From: an archaeon
GTDB taxonomy: Archaea; Thermoproteota; Nitrososphaeria; Nitrososphaerales; Gagatemarchaeaceae
Length of the DNA: 64,000 bases
NCBI GenBank assembly: GCA_021819035.1
Contig: JAKASL010000003.1
Span: forward strand, 1 to 64,000
Direction: 5' to 3'
Under the pieces are notes generated by a model. That model had not been told where the DNA came from. It made no database searches and saw only the letters and a list, made by a program, of their open reading frames with translations. A program made the translations under genes and the position numbers. Shown piece after piece: positions 43,547 through 51,152 of the stretch; position 1 is the stretch's first letter, and every line of letters begins with the position of its first letter.

Positions 43547-43995
43547 CCGAGCGGCCCCCGCCCCCCGAAGCCGCCGGGAAGAAGAGAGGGCCTTCGAAGG
43601 TCCTTGTGCCTGTTGTGCTGATTGTAGGCGCGCTCCTCGGGTTCGCCCTGTCGGCCTACGTCCCCCTCCCTTACGAGGCAGGGCCATTCGGCTTCCAGTT
43701 CTACTTCCAGCTCAGGAACCTGATGGTGGTGCACACCATCCTGTCCACGGTCAGCATCGCCCTGCTGGTAACCATAGTCGCCGTGTACGCCCAGATATAC
43801 GCCCAGACGAAAGCCAGGTTCAGCCTGGGCATCCTCGTGGTGATGTTCGCGCTCCTCTTCCAGTCGGTCTTCCAGTACCCCCTCCTGCTCGGGTACGTAG
43901 GGACTTTCTCCGAGGTGTTCGGGCCCTACTTCTCGGCGGCGGACATCTTCACCGTGGTGGCGTACACGATACTCCTCTACCTGAGCCTCGAGTGA
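43543..43995 (+). CDS. membrane protein linked to a wHTH regulator
   Basis: A 150-residue protein with a Pro/Lys-rich N-terminus and about four membrane segments (VLVPVVLIVGALLGFALSAYV, LMVVHTILSTVSIALLVTIVAVY, LGILVVMFALLFQSVFQYPLLLGYV, FTVVAYTILLYLSLE). It is translationally coupled to the winged-helix gene before it, the usual two-gene arrangement for membrane-sensed regulation in archaea. Function unknown. Confidence 0.65.
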   Translation: MTERPPPPEAAGKKRGPSKVLVPVVLIVGALLGFALSAYVPLPYEAGPFGFQFYFQLRNLMVVHTILSTVSIALLVTIVAVYAQIYAQTKARFSLGILVVMFALLFQSVFQYPLLLGYVGTFSEVFGPYFSAADIFTVVAYTILLYLSLE

Positions 43996-44365
43996 GCCGG
44001 AAGAGGAAGGGCCGGCGAAACCGGTCCGAGCAGGCCTGGAATGGTCGACTGCCAGCGGTTCGCGCGGAGGACATCCCGGCCTCCAGGACACGCCCGCCCT
44101 GGTCTCCTTCAGATGGCCATTGACGAGCTCTTCCCCGGTACTGGCAGGGAGGGTGCGCGGCTGCTCGCGTTCGGTGTATACTCTTCGGCGAGCCGCGAAG
44201 TCCCACCGGCTCCAAGAGGTATATACGCCAGCGGTCGCGTCGTCCTGGCGCGCTTGGCTCCCCTCAGACGCGCCTACGGCTTGGCTGCTGGATTCCCTTT
44301 GCCCATGCCCTCGGGAAGGGACGTTCCTCCGCGGATGTCGGACACCGGCGCGTCGGAATCTAGGG
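43996..44365. other. 370 bases without a recognisable gene
   Basis: No conserved frame. Two TATA-like sequences in opposite orientation (GTGTATACTCTT at 44176 and AAGAGGTATATACG at 44213) form an imperfect inverted repeat and may be promoters. From here on the base composition and gene density change toward the island. Confidence 0.3.
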
Positions 44366-44596
44366 CTAGGCCGCCTTGTCCCATATCTCACGGACATCCC
44401 GCAGCGCACCGAGGGTTCTCTCTTCTTCCTCGCCGCTCATCTTCCATGGACCGATGAACAGGCAAGGCCATCTCCTGTTAGGGAGTCCCCCGGCTACCCC
44501 GCCGATGAGCACCGGTCTGCTTCTCTCTGCTCGGAGGCCGCCTGCGATCCGACTGACGGCCCCGTGAGCTATCTCGCCCACCTTGACGGTCGCCAT
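44366..44596 (-). CDS. short hypothetical protein
   Basis: A 76-codon frame, ATG at 44596, reading with plausible composition (KVGEIAHGAVSRIAGGLR, PVLIGGVAGGLPNRRWPCLF, EEEERTLGALRDVREIW). It begins beside a CAAATATG run. No family is recognised, and the region around it is otherwise decayed, so it may not be expressed. Confidence 0.3.
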   Translation of the reverse strand: MATVKVGEIAHGAVSRIAGGLRAERSRPVLIGGVAGGLPNRRWPCLFIGPWKMSGEEEERTLGALRDVREIWDKAA

Positions 44597-44708
44597 ATTT
44601 GCAAGAGACTCGGGCGCTCTATGGCTGCATTACCGCTTCCATCTCGAAACCTGGGAGACCACGATACAGACTACGTTGAACGGAGCTCGTCTTGAGGTGT
44701 CTAGACGC

Positions 44709-44725
44709 TGGCCGGAAGGGACTCG
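44709..44725. repeat. att-like repeat copy 1 (tRNA 3'-end-like)
   Basis: TGGCCGGAAGGGACTCG. Read on the minus strand it resembles the T-arm and acceptor end of a tRNA. It stands at the core-to-island boundary, next to the frameshifted nucleotidyltransferase gene. Confidence 0.4.
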
Positions 44726-44815
44726 CAAGTCTGTGCTTGTGGGACCTAGCATTCCTCCTGCTTAGGACGAACTGTAAGCTACCACCGTAGGTTCCCGCGC
44801 GTGCATTTGATAACA

Positions 44816-45561
44816 CTATGGTGGAAGACCTGACAGAGCAGAGCTGAAACTGACAGGAGTTGCTCGTTGGTCTTTGGCTTCTCTGTAGAATGAGGTGGAA
44901 ACATCCTCTAGTGAGTTCATCACCTCTTTCGTTTTCGCCTGCTTCATTCCAGCGCCGGTCAAGAGGGTACTCGTGAACCTCGGCGCGTATCCCTGGGAAC
45001 TCCGATTGAGCAGATCCTTCTCGGTCAGGACCGCCTTCCTTCGCAATGAAGAGTGGACGAGAGCTGCCTCGAGGGCCACAGGAGGCGAATGGATCTGAAA
45101 GTTGGTCCAGTTCTTCGACCGGTAGGCATTACGAACCCTGCCCAAGTCCTCGACCATTTCCTCGAGGCCTACACGAACAGCGTTCCTCCAGCAGACAATC
45201 GGGAGATCCTCCGACTTCCTCTTCAACCTGCGAAAGCTGCCAGATGGGTCATGAATGACCCGCATCGACTTCAATGAACCCACCACCAAAGGGAGCACGT
45301 AATTTGGAGAAGTGAGCTTCTTCAACCAGTCTCCTTCAGTCTTGCAGCGACCGAGAACAGACCACCGCGAAGGACGAGTCGGTGAGTAGGTATTCTTCCG
45401 GCGTGTTTCACGAGTACGTTGAAATCGATGTCAGAGTTCTCTGCGTCGGCTTCTCTTCCGACTGACCCTGTGATGCCCGCCGCCAATACCTCCTTTTTGT
45501 ACTTCTTGAGAATCCGCTCAGTGACTAGAAGACAAGCGTCCCAGCGCTGTTGGTGACTCAT
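44816..45561 (-). pseudogene. nucleotidyltransferase-domain protein, frameshifted
   Basis: The first part (ATG 45561 to TGA 45322) carries the Pol-beta-type nucleotidyltransferase motif GITGSVGREADAENSDIDFNVLV. The second part (from TTG 45325 to 44816) is its C-terminal continuation, LKKLTSPNYVLPLVVGSLKSM and GLEEMVEDLGRVRNAYRS. The two join around E-T-(W)-L-K-K-L: one base lost near 45323-45328 (ACTGGTTG instead of a Trp codon) explains the break. The overlap TTGA could also allow coupled translation into two proteins. Possible role: an archaeal nucleotidyltransferase or toxin-antitoxin-type enzyme. Confidence 0.6.
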
Positions 45562-45690
45562 GGCGTGCTTCCAGGAGGAACGTTCGAAGCCTCAGATACA
45601 TCAATGCATCGTCGTCAAACAGCTTGCGGCTTCTTTCCGAAGGATACAAAGAGCGGTGGGTCATTCTGGACTCGCTGAGAATCGCCTGAT

Positions 45691-46413
45691 TTGGACATCA
45701 TTCATCAAACAGAATTCGCTCTGAGGTTATTTCAGAAATGGGCCGGAAGTGATTCGTCAAGTTTCCACGACCAAAAACCAGGCTCAAACCTGTGGCCTGA
45801 CAAGGATTCGGGTCGGCTTGGATTCGAATGCTTTGCTCCTGACGCCCTCCAGCGCAAGACAGCCGACCAGTGGATAAGGCAGGAAGTGCTGGAAACCCCG
45901 AGATTTCGTAGGCGGCGCCAGACCGCGTTAGATGTTATATTCTCGGACCATGTGATAGACGGGCAGTCATATACCTTGGCTGAAGAAATCAAGTACCCTT
46001 CGCTCGACCAAGTCTCGAGGCTCTACGACCGCACTGTCGATGAGACGGGAGGTGAACGAGGCTATCTCAACAAGTCGAATCTGGAGTATCTGCTGGACAC
46101 CGTCAGGGACGTCGGCGAGAGGCTTCCCAGACGGCAGGCCATCATCAAGAAGGCGGGATTCTTGCTGTACAATGTAATCATCGTGCATCCGTTCCTCAAT
46201 GGCAACAAGAGAACCGCATTCGGCCTGATGGAAGTGTTTCTTGAATCGAACGGCTACAAGGTCACCCTTGATACCACGGAAGGCTTCGAATTTCTTGTCG
46301 GAGTCGGCGCTGGACGAGTCTCTGAAGGCGAGGTTGAGGACTGGATAGCAAGGCATTTAACGGAGCTGAGGGAGAAAGGAGAAGAAGATGGCCCAGAAAC
46401 TGAGAATAGCTAA
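45691..46413 (+). CDS. Fic/Doc-family protein
   Basis: A 240-residue protein with the Fic motif HPFLNGNKRTAFGLME (about residues 166-181), placing it in the Fic/Doc family that AMPylates or phosphorylates target proteins. Before it, LDQVSRLYDRTVDETGGERG resembles the Doc N-terminal helix. The N-terminal 100 residues are not from the core family. The start is TTG at 45691; no ATG or GTG is available in frame before the Fic core. Codons 17-48 have a decayed copy at 48169-48258. A 37-codon frame overlaps its 3' end and may encode a regulator. Confidence 0.75.
   Translation: MDIIHQTEFALRLFQKWAGSDSSSFHDQKPGSNLWPDKDSGRLGFECFAPDALQRKTADQWIRQEVLETPRFRRRRQTALDVIFSDHVIDGQSYTLAEEIKYPSLDQVSRLYDRTVDETGGERGYLNKSNLEYLLDTVRDVGERLPRRQAIIKKAGFLLYNVIIVHPFLNGNKRTAFGLMEVFLESNGYKVTLDTTEGFEFLVGVGAGRVSEGEVEDWIARHLTELREKGEEDGPETENS
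45739..45760. repeat. att-like repeat copy 2
   Basis: TGGGCCGGAAGTGATTCGTC lies inside the 5' part of the Fic gene. It continues into an 80-base segment repeated at 48169-48258. Confidence 0.4.
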
Positions 46414-46501
46414 GGAGATACCCGGCAGAGAATTCGATAGGTTGGCAGAGACTATCATACGGGACAACAAAGAGCTGCTCGAAAGGCTAGCGAAAGTATA
46501 A
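46388..46501 (+). CDS. 37-residue protein overlapping the Fic gene
   Basis: ATG 46388 to TAA 46499-46501, overlapping the last 26 bases of the Fic gene in another frame and preceded by a purine-rich AGAAGGAGAAGAAG. The product is a single charged helix (KLRIAKEIPGREFDRLAETI, RDNKELLERLAKV). Small Fic/Doc toxins usually travel with short antitoxins, so this could be one; there is no recognised family match. Confidence 0.4.
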   Translation: MAQKLRIAKEIPGREFDRLAETIIRDNKELLERLAKV

Positions 46502-46553
46502 GCCCCTTTCTGCGTCATCCTAGTGAACGGAGTTCATTCTGAGTTAATCAATC

Positions 46554-46572
46554 TGGGCCGGAAGGGACGCAG
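46554..46572. repeat. att-like repeat copy 3
   Basis: TGGGCCGGAAGGGACGCAG, followed without gap by the second repeat (46571-46594). The 40-base combination recurs at 49709-49748. Confidence 0.45.
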
Positions 46573-46594
46573 TCAATCGATCAAGCGAATCCTA
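46571..46594. repeat. AAGCGAATCC repeat copy 1
   Basis: Ends in CGATCAAGCGAATCCT. It aligns with 49725-49748, and its end with 61889-61912 and 63472-63491. Confidence 0.4.
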
Positions 46595-46961
46595 CCTCTT
46601 ACAGGCAGAGAGAGCCCAGGTCGACTACCACCTTGCCCAAGACCCAGTTGATGCCCTCCACGGGGGTGATGGACGAACCACTGCACAGTGGCACGCGTGT
46701 ACTGAACAACCAGAACGGGAATGAGAGGTCAAATCTGATTGCGGCGCGCGACACTAGGGCCTGACTTGCGGCCTCACACTGCCGCGCGCTCACTTGAATA
46801 GAACGCTCATGAGGTTGCTTCCAAGAATCGACTTGTTCTGAGAGGCGGTGATAACTTCCTGACTACGGCCATCGAGCGACATCAAGCGCCAGTATCGTGG
46901 CTCTCTGTCTCACACTGACGACAAGACCTATCAAGCCTTCCGGCTCTTAATCACCAAAGGG

Positions 46962-48113
46962 TTGGAGGAGCCAGTCATGCCCGATCTCCATGAGGGCCAG
47001 AGGGACACTGTTCGTATCATCATGGCGATGATTATGATTAAACTGGCATCACTGGCTTTCATTCATGCAGTGGTGGGAGGGAGCATCCTTGAACAACTCT
47101 CTACCAAGTGGGATTCTGTTTACTATGTTGGCATCGCTCAAAATGGGTATTCGGCGGGTAGCGTCACGGCCAACTATGCCTTCGCCCCTGGATACCCTTC
47201 ACTGATATGGCTGGCGAGCCTAGCAGTAGGGAACGACCTCCTGTCAGCCGCCATCGTCTCGAACGTCTTTTCTGTGCTGGCCGTACTGGCGTTCTACCGC
47301 CTATCCAGGATGTATTTTGGCCCGCTTGGCTCGCTATGCGCGTCCTTGGCCTTCGGCTTCTTTCCGACCTTCGTGACCTACGGCCTGGTGTCGTACAGCG
47401 AACCCGTATACCTCTTCTTCGCAATATTGGCGGTCTACTTCTTTCTGAATGCGAGATACTTCTACACGGGAGTCACTTCCAGTCTAGCCGTTCTTTCAGG
47501 TTACGCCAGCCTCCTCATCGCCCCTATCTTCCTGTCGATCATCATCCTGAGGCTGATTCTTCCGCGATTCAAACCACTCCAACCGCCCCCTGCGGGGCTC
47601 CACGAAACAGAAAGCAAAGCGGGGAGGCTTTCGAACTATAGGTTTGTCTGGCTCTTCATGCCACTTGTAGCCTTCGGACTATGGATGTACTTCCTCGATG
47701 TTAGGTCTGGGGAGTTGTTCTCCCTGTTTGCGGCTCAAGCGCCCTGGGGAACTGGGATAGCGAACCCAATAGCTCAATTCCAAGCTTTCTTTACTGGAAT
47801 ATTCGCGACACAAGGAAACCCCGTTCAGCAGTTGCTGCTCAGATATCCCTACACCCTCTCCTTTTTCGCTCTTGTTTATCCTCTGTGGAAAATTGACAAG
47901 GCACTTTCCCTTTACTCGTCAGCGTTCATGCTCTTCGTCCTCAGCCTGGTCGGAACGGCCTATATGTCTGGCCCTAGGCTGATGCTCTCAGCCTGGCCGG
48001 TGTTGCTGGTCTTCGGTAGAGCAAAGAAGGAATACATCATTCCCGTGCTAATCCTGTTTGCCGCAGTATCGCTGCAGAGCACCTATGCCCAACTGACGAG
48101 TTTTTGGACTTGA
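46962..48113 (+). CDS. GT-C type mannosyltransferase (PIG-V-like)
   Basis: A 383-residue protein with eight to ten membrane segments. The first extracytoplasmic loop has KWDSVYYVGIAQNGY and NYAFAPGYPSLIW, and a later loop has VSYSEPVYLFF; these are hallmarks of the PIG-V/PIG-M-like glycosyltransferase group that uses polyprenyl-phosphate sugars outside the membrane. The likely job is adding a sugar to a lipid or surface glycan. ATG 46962 or ATG 46977 are both possible. It stands alone in the island. Confidence 0.7.
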   Translation: MEEPVMPDLHEGQRDTVRIIMAMIMIKLASLAFIHAVVGGSILEQLSTKWDSVYYVGIAQNGYSAGSVTANYAFAPGYPSLIWLASLAVGNDLLSAAIVSNVFSVLAVLAFYRLSRMYFGPLGSLCASLAFGFFPTFVTYGLVSYSEPVYLFFAILAVYFFLNARYFYTGVTSSLAVLSGYASLLIAPIFLSIIILRLILPRFKPLQPPPAGLHETESKAGRLSNYRFVWLFMPLVAFGLWMYFLDVRSGELFSLFAAQAPWGTGIANPIAQFQAFFTGIFATQGNPVQQLLLRYPYTLSFFALVYPLWKIDKALSLYSSAFMLFVLSLVGTAYMSGPRLMLSAWPVLLVFGRAKKEYIIPVLILFAAVSLQSTYAQLTSFWT

Positions 48114-48446
48114 CACCTATTCAGATATTCAACTCGCCAATGCGCTTACCCTGTCGAGCATCCAGGTGAGCCGGAAGAGATTCGTCAAGTTTCCACGGCC
48201 AAAAGCCAGGCCCAAACCTGTGGCCTGCCAAGGGTTCGGGTCTGACGTGGTTCGAACGTTTGGCCTAATCCACTCTGCGAGAGGTTAATGAAAGCTGGCT
48301 GGTTCAGGCCACGACGACGGCCCTCAAGTCGCTCGTCTCGGGGATGCGGCAAGGCGACCCTTCAACCCGACTATGGTAATGCCCACAAGCTCCCCCTTCC
48401 CCGTCCTCAAGACGACGCCTTCGCCAGGCGGAGATCGTTCTGAACC
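48114..48446. other. 333 bases without a gene, with a decayed Fic 5' copy
   Basis: The segment 48167-48258 matches 45739-45830 at most positions and then diverges to a stop. Beyond it nothing is recognised. Confidence 0.4.
48167..48258 (+). repeat. att-like repeat copy 4 and duplicate of the Fic gene 5' part
   Basis: Begins TGAGCCGGAAGAGATTCGTC and continues with about 80 bases nearly identical to the Fic gene. In the corresponding frame it reads A-G-R-D-S-S-S-F-H-G-Q-K-P-G-P-N-L-W-P and then W-F-E-R-L-A and a stop. Differences fall at all codon positions, so it looks like a decayed copy. Confidence 0.5.
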
Positions 48447-49412
48447 TCAAGGCGTCGTGGATGCCAGCGGGGTCAGGCCAGGTATGTTCGTCTGGGTTAT
48501 CCAAATGTTCAAGGGTGCAAGGGAGGCGTTGGTTGCGGGAATACTATACAAGATTGGGAATCCCACACTCGTGTAGACATACACGTCGAAGGCAGACCCC
48601 GGAGCTTGATACGGATAGAGCGTGACATCATACGTGTGACCATTGAGGACAAGCGTCGTGTCGGAAGCGGCAGCGGGCACCATTCCTAAGATGGAGATAG
48701 GGAGCAATGTGGGGGCTACGCGGATGTCATACCAGTTCGTCGTGTTGGTTACGAAGGAACCGGAGCATTGGTACGAGCATGGAGCGATGCTGCTCGTCTG
48801 GTTGGTGAAATACATCATCTCAACGTCTGTCGAGTTGAAATTCTCGACCTGCAGCCTCACGTTCCACCCTGCGGTCTCCGTGCATCGTGGACATCCAGAA
48901 TTATTCGCGGGTAACGTGTAGTTATTGCTGCCTGCATAGAGCGCGTAGGCGCCTTTGAAGAGCCAGGATGGACGGAGGCCGTTGGCGGACAGCTCGCTGT
49001 TCAGCCCGGCGATCTGTTCCTGCTGGTAGACCGCGACTCCAGCCAGGACGACCAAGCCGATCAAAAGGACAGCCAATAGAGGTCTTGTCCAATCGGTCCG
49101 CCTGAGCGAAGTCCTAGCCTTTGCTGCGATTTGTCCTGAGCCGGTGGTCGTAGTGTTGAGGACCCTCATGGCCTCCCTTCCTTCATCCGTGAGGGCGTAA
49201 ACTCCATCAGACGTGGTGCCCACCAGACCAGTGAGCTTCCGGAGATGGAATTGGAGATGGCCGCTGCTCTCGACGCCCACCTCCCTCTTTAACTCGGCAA
49301 ATCCCAAGGGCTTTCGCTCCAGGGCCCTCAGGATCTGGACGCGCGCAGGATGCCCAAGGGCTTCGAAGAGCTCCGCCCTCGACGCGTCGAACTGGCTCTC
49401 CCGTTCTGCCAT
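48447..49412 (-). CDS. membrane-spanning winged-helix regulator with external domain
   Basis: A 321-residue one-component regulator. The N-terminal ArsR-like wHTH is LFEALGHPARVQILRALERK and SGHLQFHLRKLTGLV (residues 10-85). One membrane segment follows (PLLAVLLIGLVVLAGVAVYQQ, about 112-132). The C-terminal 185 residues lie outside and carry many N-glycosylation sequons and four Cys (CPRC, PCSYQC), probably disulfides. It could read an external signal and act directly on DNA. ATG at 49412; the gene is not coupled to another. Confidence 0.75.
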   Translation of the reverse strand: MAERESQFDASRAELFEALGHPARVQILRALERKPLGFAELKREVGVESSGHLQFHLRKLTGLVGTTSDGVYALTDEGREAMRVLNTTTTGSGQIAAKARTSLRRTDWTRPLLAVLLIGLVVLAGVAVYQQEQIAGLNSELSANGLRPSWLFKGAYALYAGSNNYTLPANNSGCPRCTETAGWNVRLQVENFNSTDVEMMYFTNQTSSIAPCSYQCSGSFVTNTTNWYDIRVAPTLLPISILGMVPAAASDTTLVLNGHTYDVTLYPYQAPGSAFDVYVYTSVGFPILYSIPATNASLAPLNIWITQTNIPGLTPLASTTP

Positions 49413-49708
49413 ATCCTTCGCCAGAGGATGGGAGGAGGGGTGTAGTTAATGCCTCTTTCCTAGACAGGTTCGCAGTGTCAAGCGGAGGATGGTCTACAAG
49501 GGTAGACTTTCGTGAATTGTTAGCTGGTGAGCCACCAGCGGTAGTCTTCGAACCGCTCATGGCATCCGTGTGTCAGAGCATTCGTGCAGATGCACGTGTC
49601 CCCGCGGGGGTCAGGGGTTCGAGACCCTCTGTTTTGGAGGGTCCGGGAACGAAGCTTGATTTGAGTGTCAGACAGTCAATAGGAGTTGGTTCTGAGGCAT
49701 TTGACAGC

Positions 49709-49727
49709 TGGGCCGGAAGGGATGCAG
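49709..49727. repeat. att-like repeat copy 5
   Basis: TGGGCCGGAAGGGATGCAG; same 40-base arrangement as 46554-46594. Confidence 0.45.
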
Positions 49728-49748
49728 TTAATTGTTTAAGCGAATCCT
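49725..49748. repeat. AAGCGAATCC repeat copy 2
   Basis: Contains AATTGTTTAAGCGAATCCT. Related copies are at 46571, 61889 and 63472. Confidence 0.4.
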
Positions 49749-49932
49749 GGGAGCGATAGGCTCGTGTCTACTCTTAGTTGTGGTTGTGCCATGTTACGCC
49801 GGTGTATGCAATTGAACGGCTTTGCAATATCTCCTACCGAAGGCAACTTTGTAATCTGATTCTGAGCATAGTGCTCAAAGTGTTATCCGCTCAACTCTTC
49901 CACCCGCTCAACTCGAACCCTCTTGAACTTGG

Positions 49933-50571
49933 CTATGGCCGTACCTGATTTTGGACGCTGGCAGAATTCGAAGCTGGCAAGTTGGGTGCGTCCTGGGTCA
50001 ACCCGTTGAATTCTCTTAGAAGCTGAAGCAAGATTTCCCCTTGCTTCGTGAGGCGGTAGATTTTGACCTTGCCAAAGGCGTCGCTCTCGTTGATTAGTCC
50101 GTATCTGCATAGTAGGATAACATGGTAGTTTACGGCTTTCCAATCGAGTCCAAGCTCTTGGGCAAGTTGCATCCTATCCTTCGGCCTCGACAGCGAGTCA
50201 AGGAGGCTCATTCTCGTCTTTGCCCCCTTCATCTTTAGGAAGAGGTCGAAAATATCCGAGTCAAAGCCGAGCGTTTCCCAGCGTGTTCTCATCTTCCCTC
50301 TCCATGTCCAAACACCCCCTACCAGCAACCAACTGGATGCTGAAAGCGTCAGAGAGTTACTCAATATGAACTGGTAAACGGGGTCTGTGGATGAAATCAG
50401 TGAAAGAAGGCCGGCTTGAAACCCGGAGCCTTGGGAAGAAACTAACCCCGTGTTGCCGAAAAGAAACAAGAGGTGTACGGTCAGAAAGAATGTATTAACG
50501 ATGGCGAGCGCGAAGGTTATCGCAAGTAGCAGCGATGCCCGAGACATCGATCGAAAGTTGATTTGGTTCAT
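49933..50571 (-). CDS. membrane-anchored winged-helix regulator
   Basis: A 212-residue protein with two N-terminal membrane segments (ASLLLAITFALAIVNTFFLTV; LTLSASSWLLVGGVWTW) enclosing a short external loop, then a cytoplasmic wHTH (SLLDSLSRPKDRMQLAQELG, WKAVNYHVILLCRYGL) and a C-terminal tail. It diverges from the secreted-protein genes at 50718-52400 and may control them; that is inference from position. Confidence 0.7.
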   Translation of the reverse strand: MNQINFRSMSRASLLLAITFALAIVNTFFLTVHLLFLFGNTGLVSSQGSGFQAGLLSLISSTDPVYQFILSNSLTLSASSWLLVGGVWTWRGKMRTRWETLGFDSDIFDLFLKMKGAKTRMSLLDSLSRPKDRMQLAQELGLDWKAVNYHVILLCRYGLINESDAFGKVKIYRLTKQGEILLQLLREFNGLTQDAPNLPASNSASVQNQVRP

Positions 50572-50717
50572 ATGTAATTTTTAGTTGTCAGTGCCCTCTT
50601 ATGCCATCAATAGAAATCCTCTAAAGAAATTCGTGAGACATCCAAAACAACTAAACACATACCTAAATACTTTGTTCCGAGCGCTGGGAATAAAGCCTAA
50701 GTTGGCGTCCCGTTCTA

Positions 50718-51149
50718 ATGACGATGATTATTTTGGCACCTCAGCGGGGTGTTGAGGTCTTCTCGATATTCGCGGTGATTCTCATTGGGATGACTATTTT
50801 CAGTGCCAACCTCATTCAAAGAAGTTCGGCAACACAGCTCCAAAGTAATTCTGCCAGTCTACCCGCGGGGTATCCGGGAAACCAAGAGGTTTCTACGCTC
50901 GGTAATTCTCTGGTCCCAATGATCGAGAATAATTCTCAGTTCAGGTCTCTCGCGGATGGGATTCCATACCATATCAGCCCGTACTCCAGCTTCGGATTCT
51001 CCCGGGGTCCAGACACACCCTCAATAGTAACAATCGTCTTCTTTTCGCCGAACCTTAGTGGTCAGATCGAGGTCGATGTCTTGACGTCAAACCACACCAT
51101 CCAGCACATGTACTTTGACAACGTGACTCTTTCAGGCTTCAGAGGCTGA
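50718..51149 (+). CDS. secreted protein similar only to the N-terminal part of the next gene product
   Basis: A 143-residue protein with a signal anchor (VFSIFAVILIGMTIFSANL). Residues 47-141 align with residues 50-144 of the product of 51153-52400: GYPGN..STLGNSLVPMIENNSQF against GYPGD..TSWGNALVPLIEGSAQF, and LADGIPYHISPYSSFGFS against LADGLQYHVDPYSSFGYT. It stops where the catalytic-like domain would begin. The TATA-like CTAAATAC at 50661 is about 55 bases before the ATG. Three bases separate it from the longer paralog. Confidence 0.7.
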   Translation: MTMIILAPQRGVEVFSIFAVILIGMTIFSANLIQRSSATQLQSNSASLPAGYPGNQEVSTLGNSLVPMIENNSQFRSLADGIPYHISPYSSFGFSRGPDTPSIVTIVFFSPNLSGQIEVDVLTSNHTIQHMYFDNVTLSGFRG

Positions 51150-51152
51150 AAA

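Larger units (their letters stand above)
46502..46961. other. 460 bases without a clear gene, carrying island repeats
   Basis: Contains att-like repeat copy 3 and the adjoining AAGCGAATCC repeat. A 64-codon minus-strand frame at 46599-46793 has no recognisable features. A TCTTAATC box around 46945 may be the promoter of the glycosyltransferase gene that follows. Confidence 0.35.
49413..49932. other. 520 bases without a gene, carrying island repeats
   Basis: Contains the inverted-repeat-rich text CCCCGCGGGG near 49599, a tRNA T-arm-like GGGGTTCGAGACCCTC at 49607-49622 without the rest of a tRNA, and the fullest copy of the two island repeats at 49709-49748. Confidence 0.4.

Noticed and set aside
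43462-44409. Minus-strand 315-codon frame opposite the wHTH/membrane gene pair
   Set aside because: The plus strand holds two coupled genes with clear wHTH and membrane features; this frame has neither.
49590-49640. tRNA gene around GGGGTTCGAGACCCTC
   Set aside because: Only a T-arm-like hairpin is present; no acceptor stem, D-arm or anticodon arm can be built around it on either strand.
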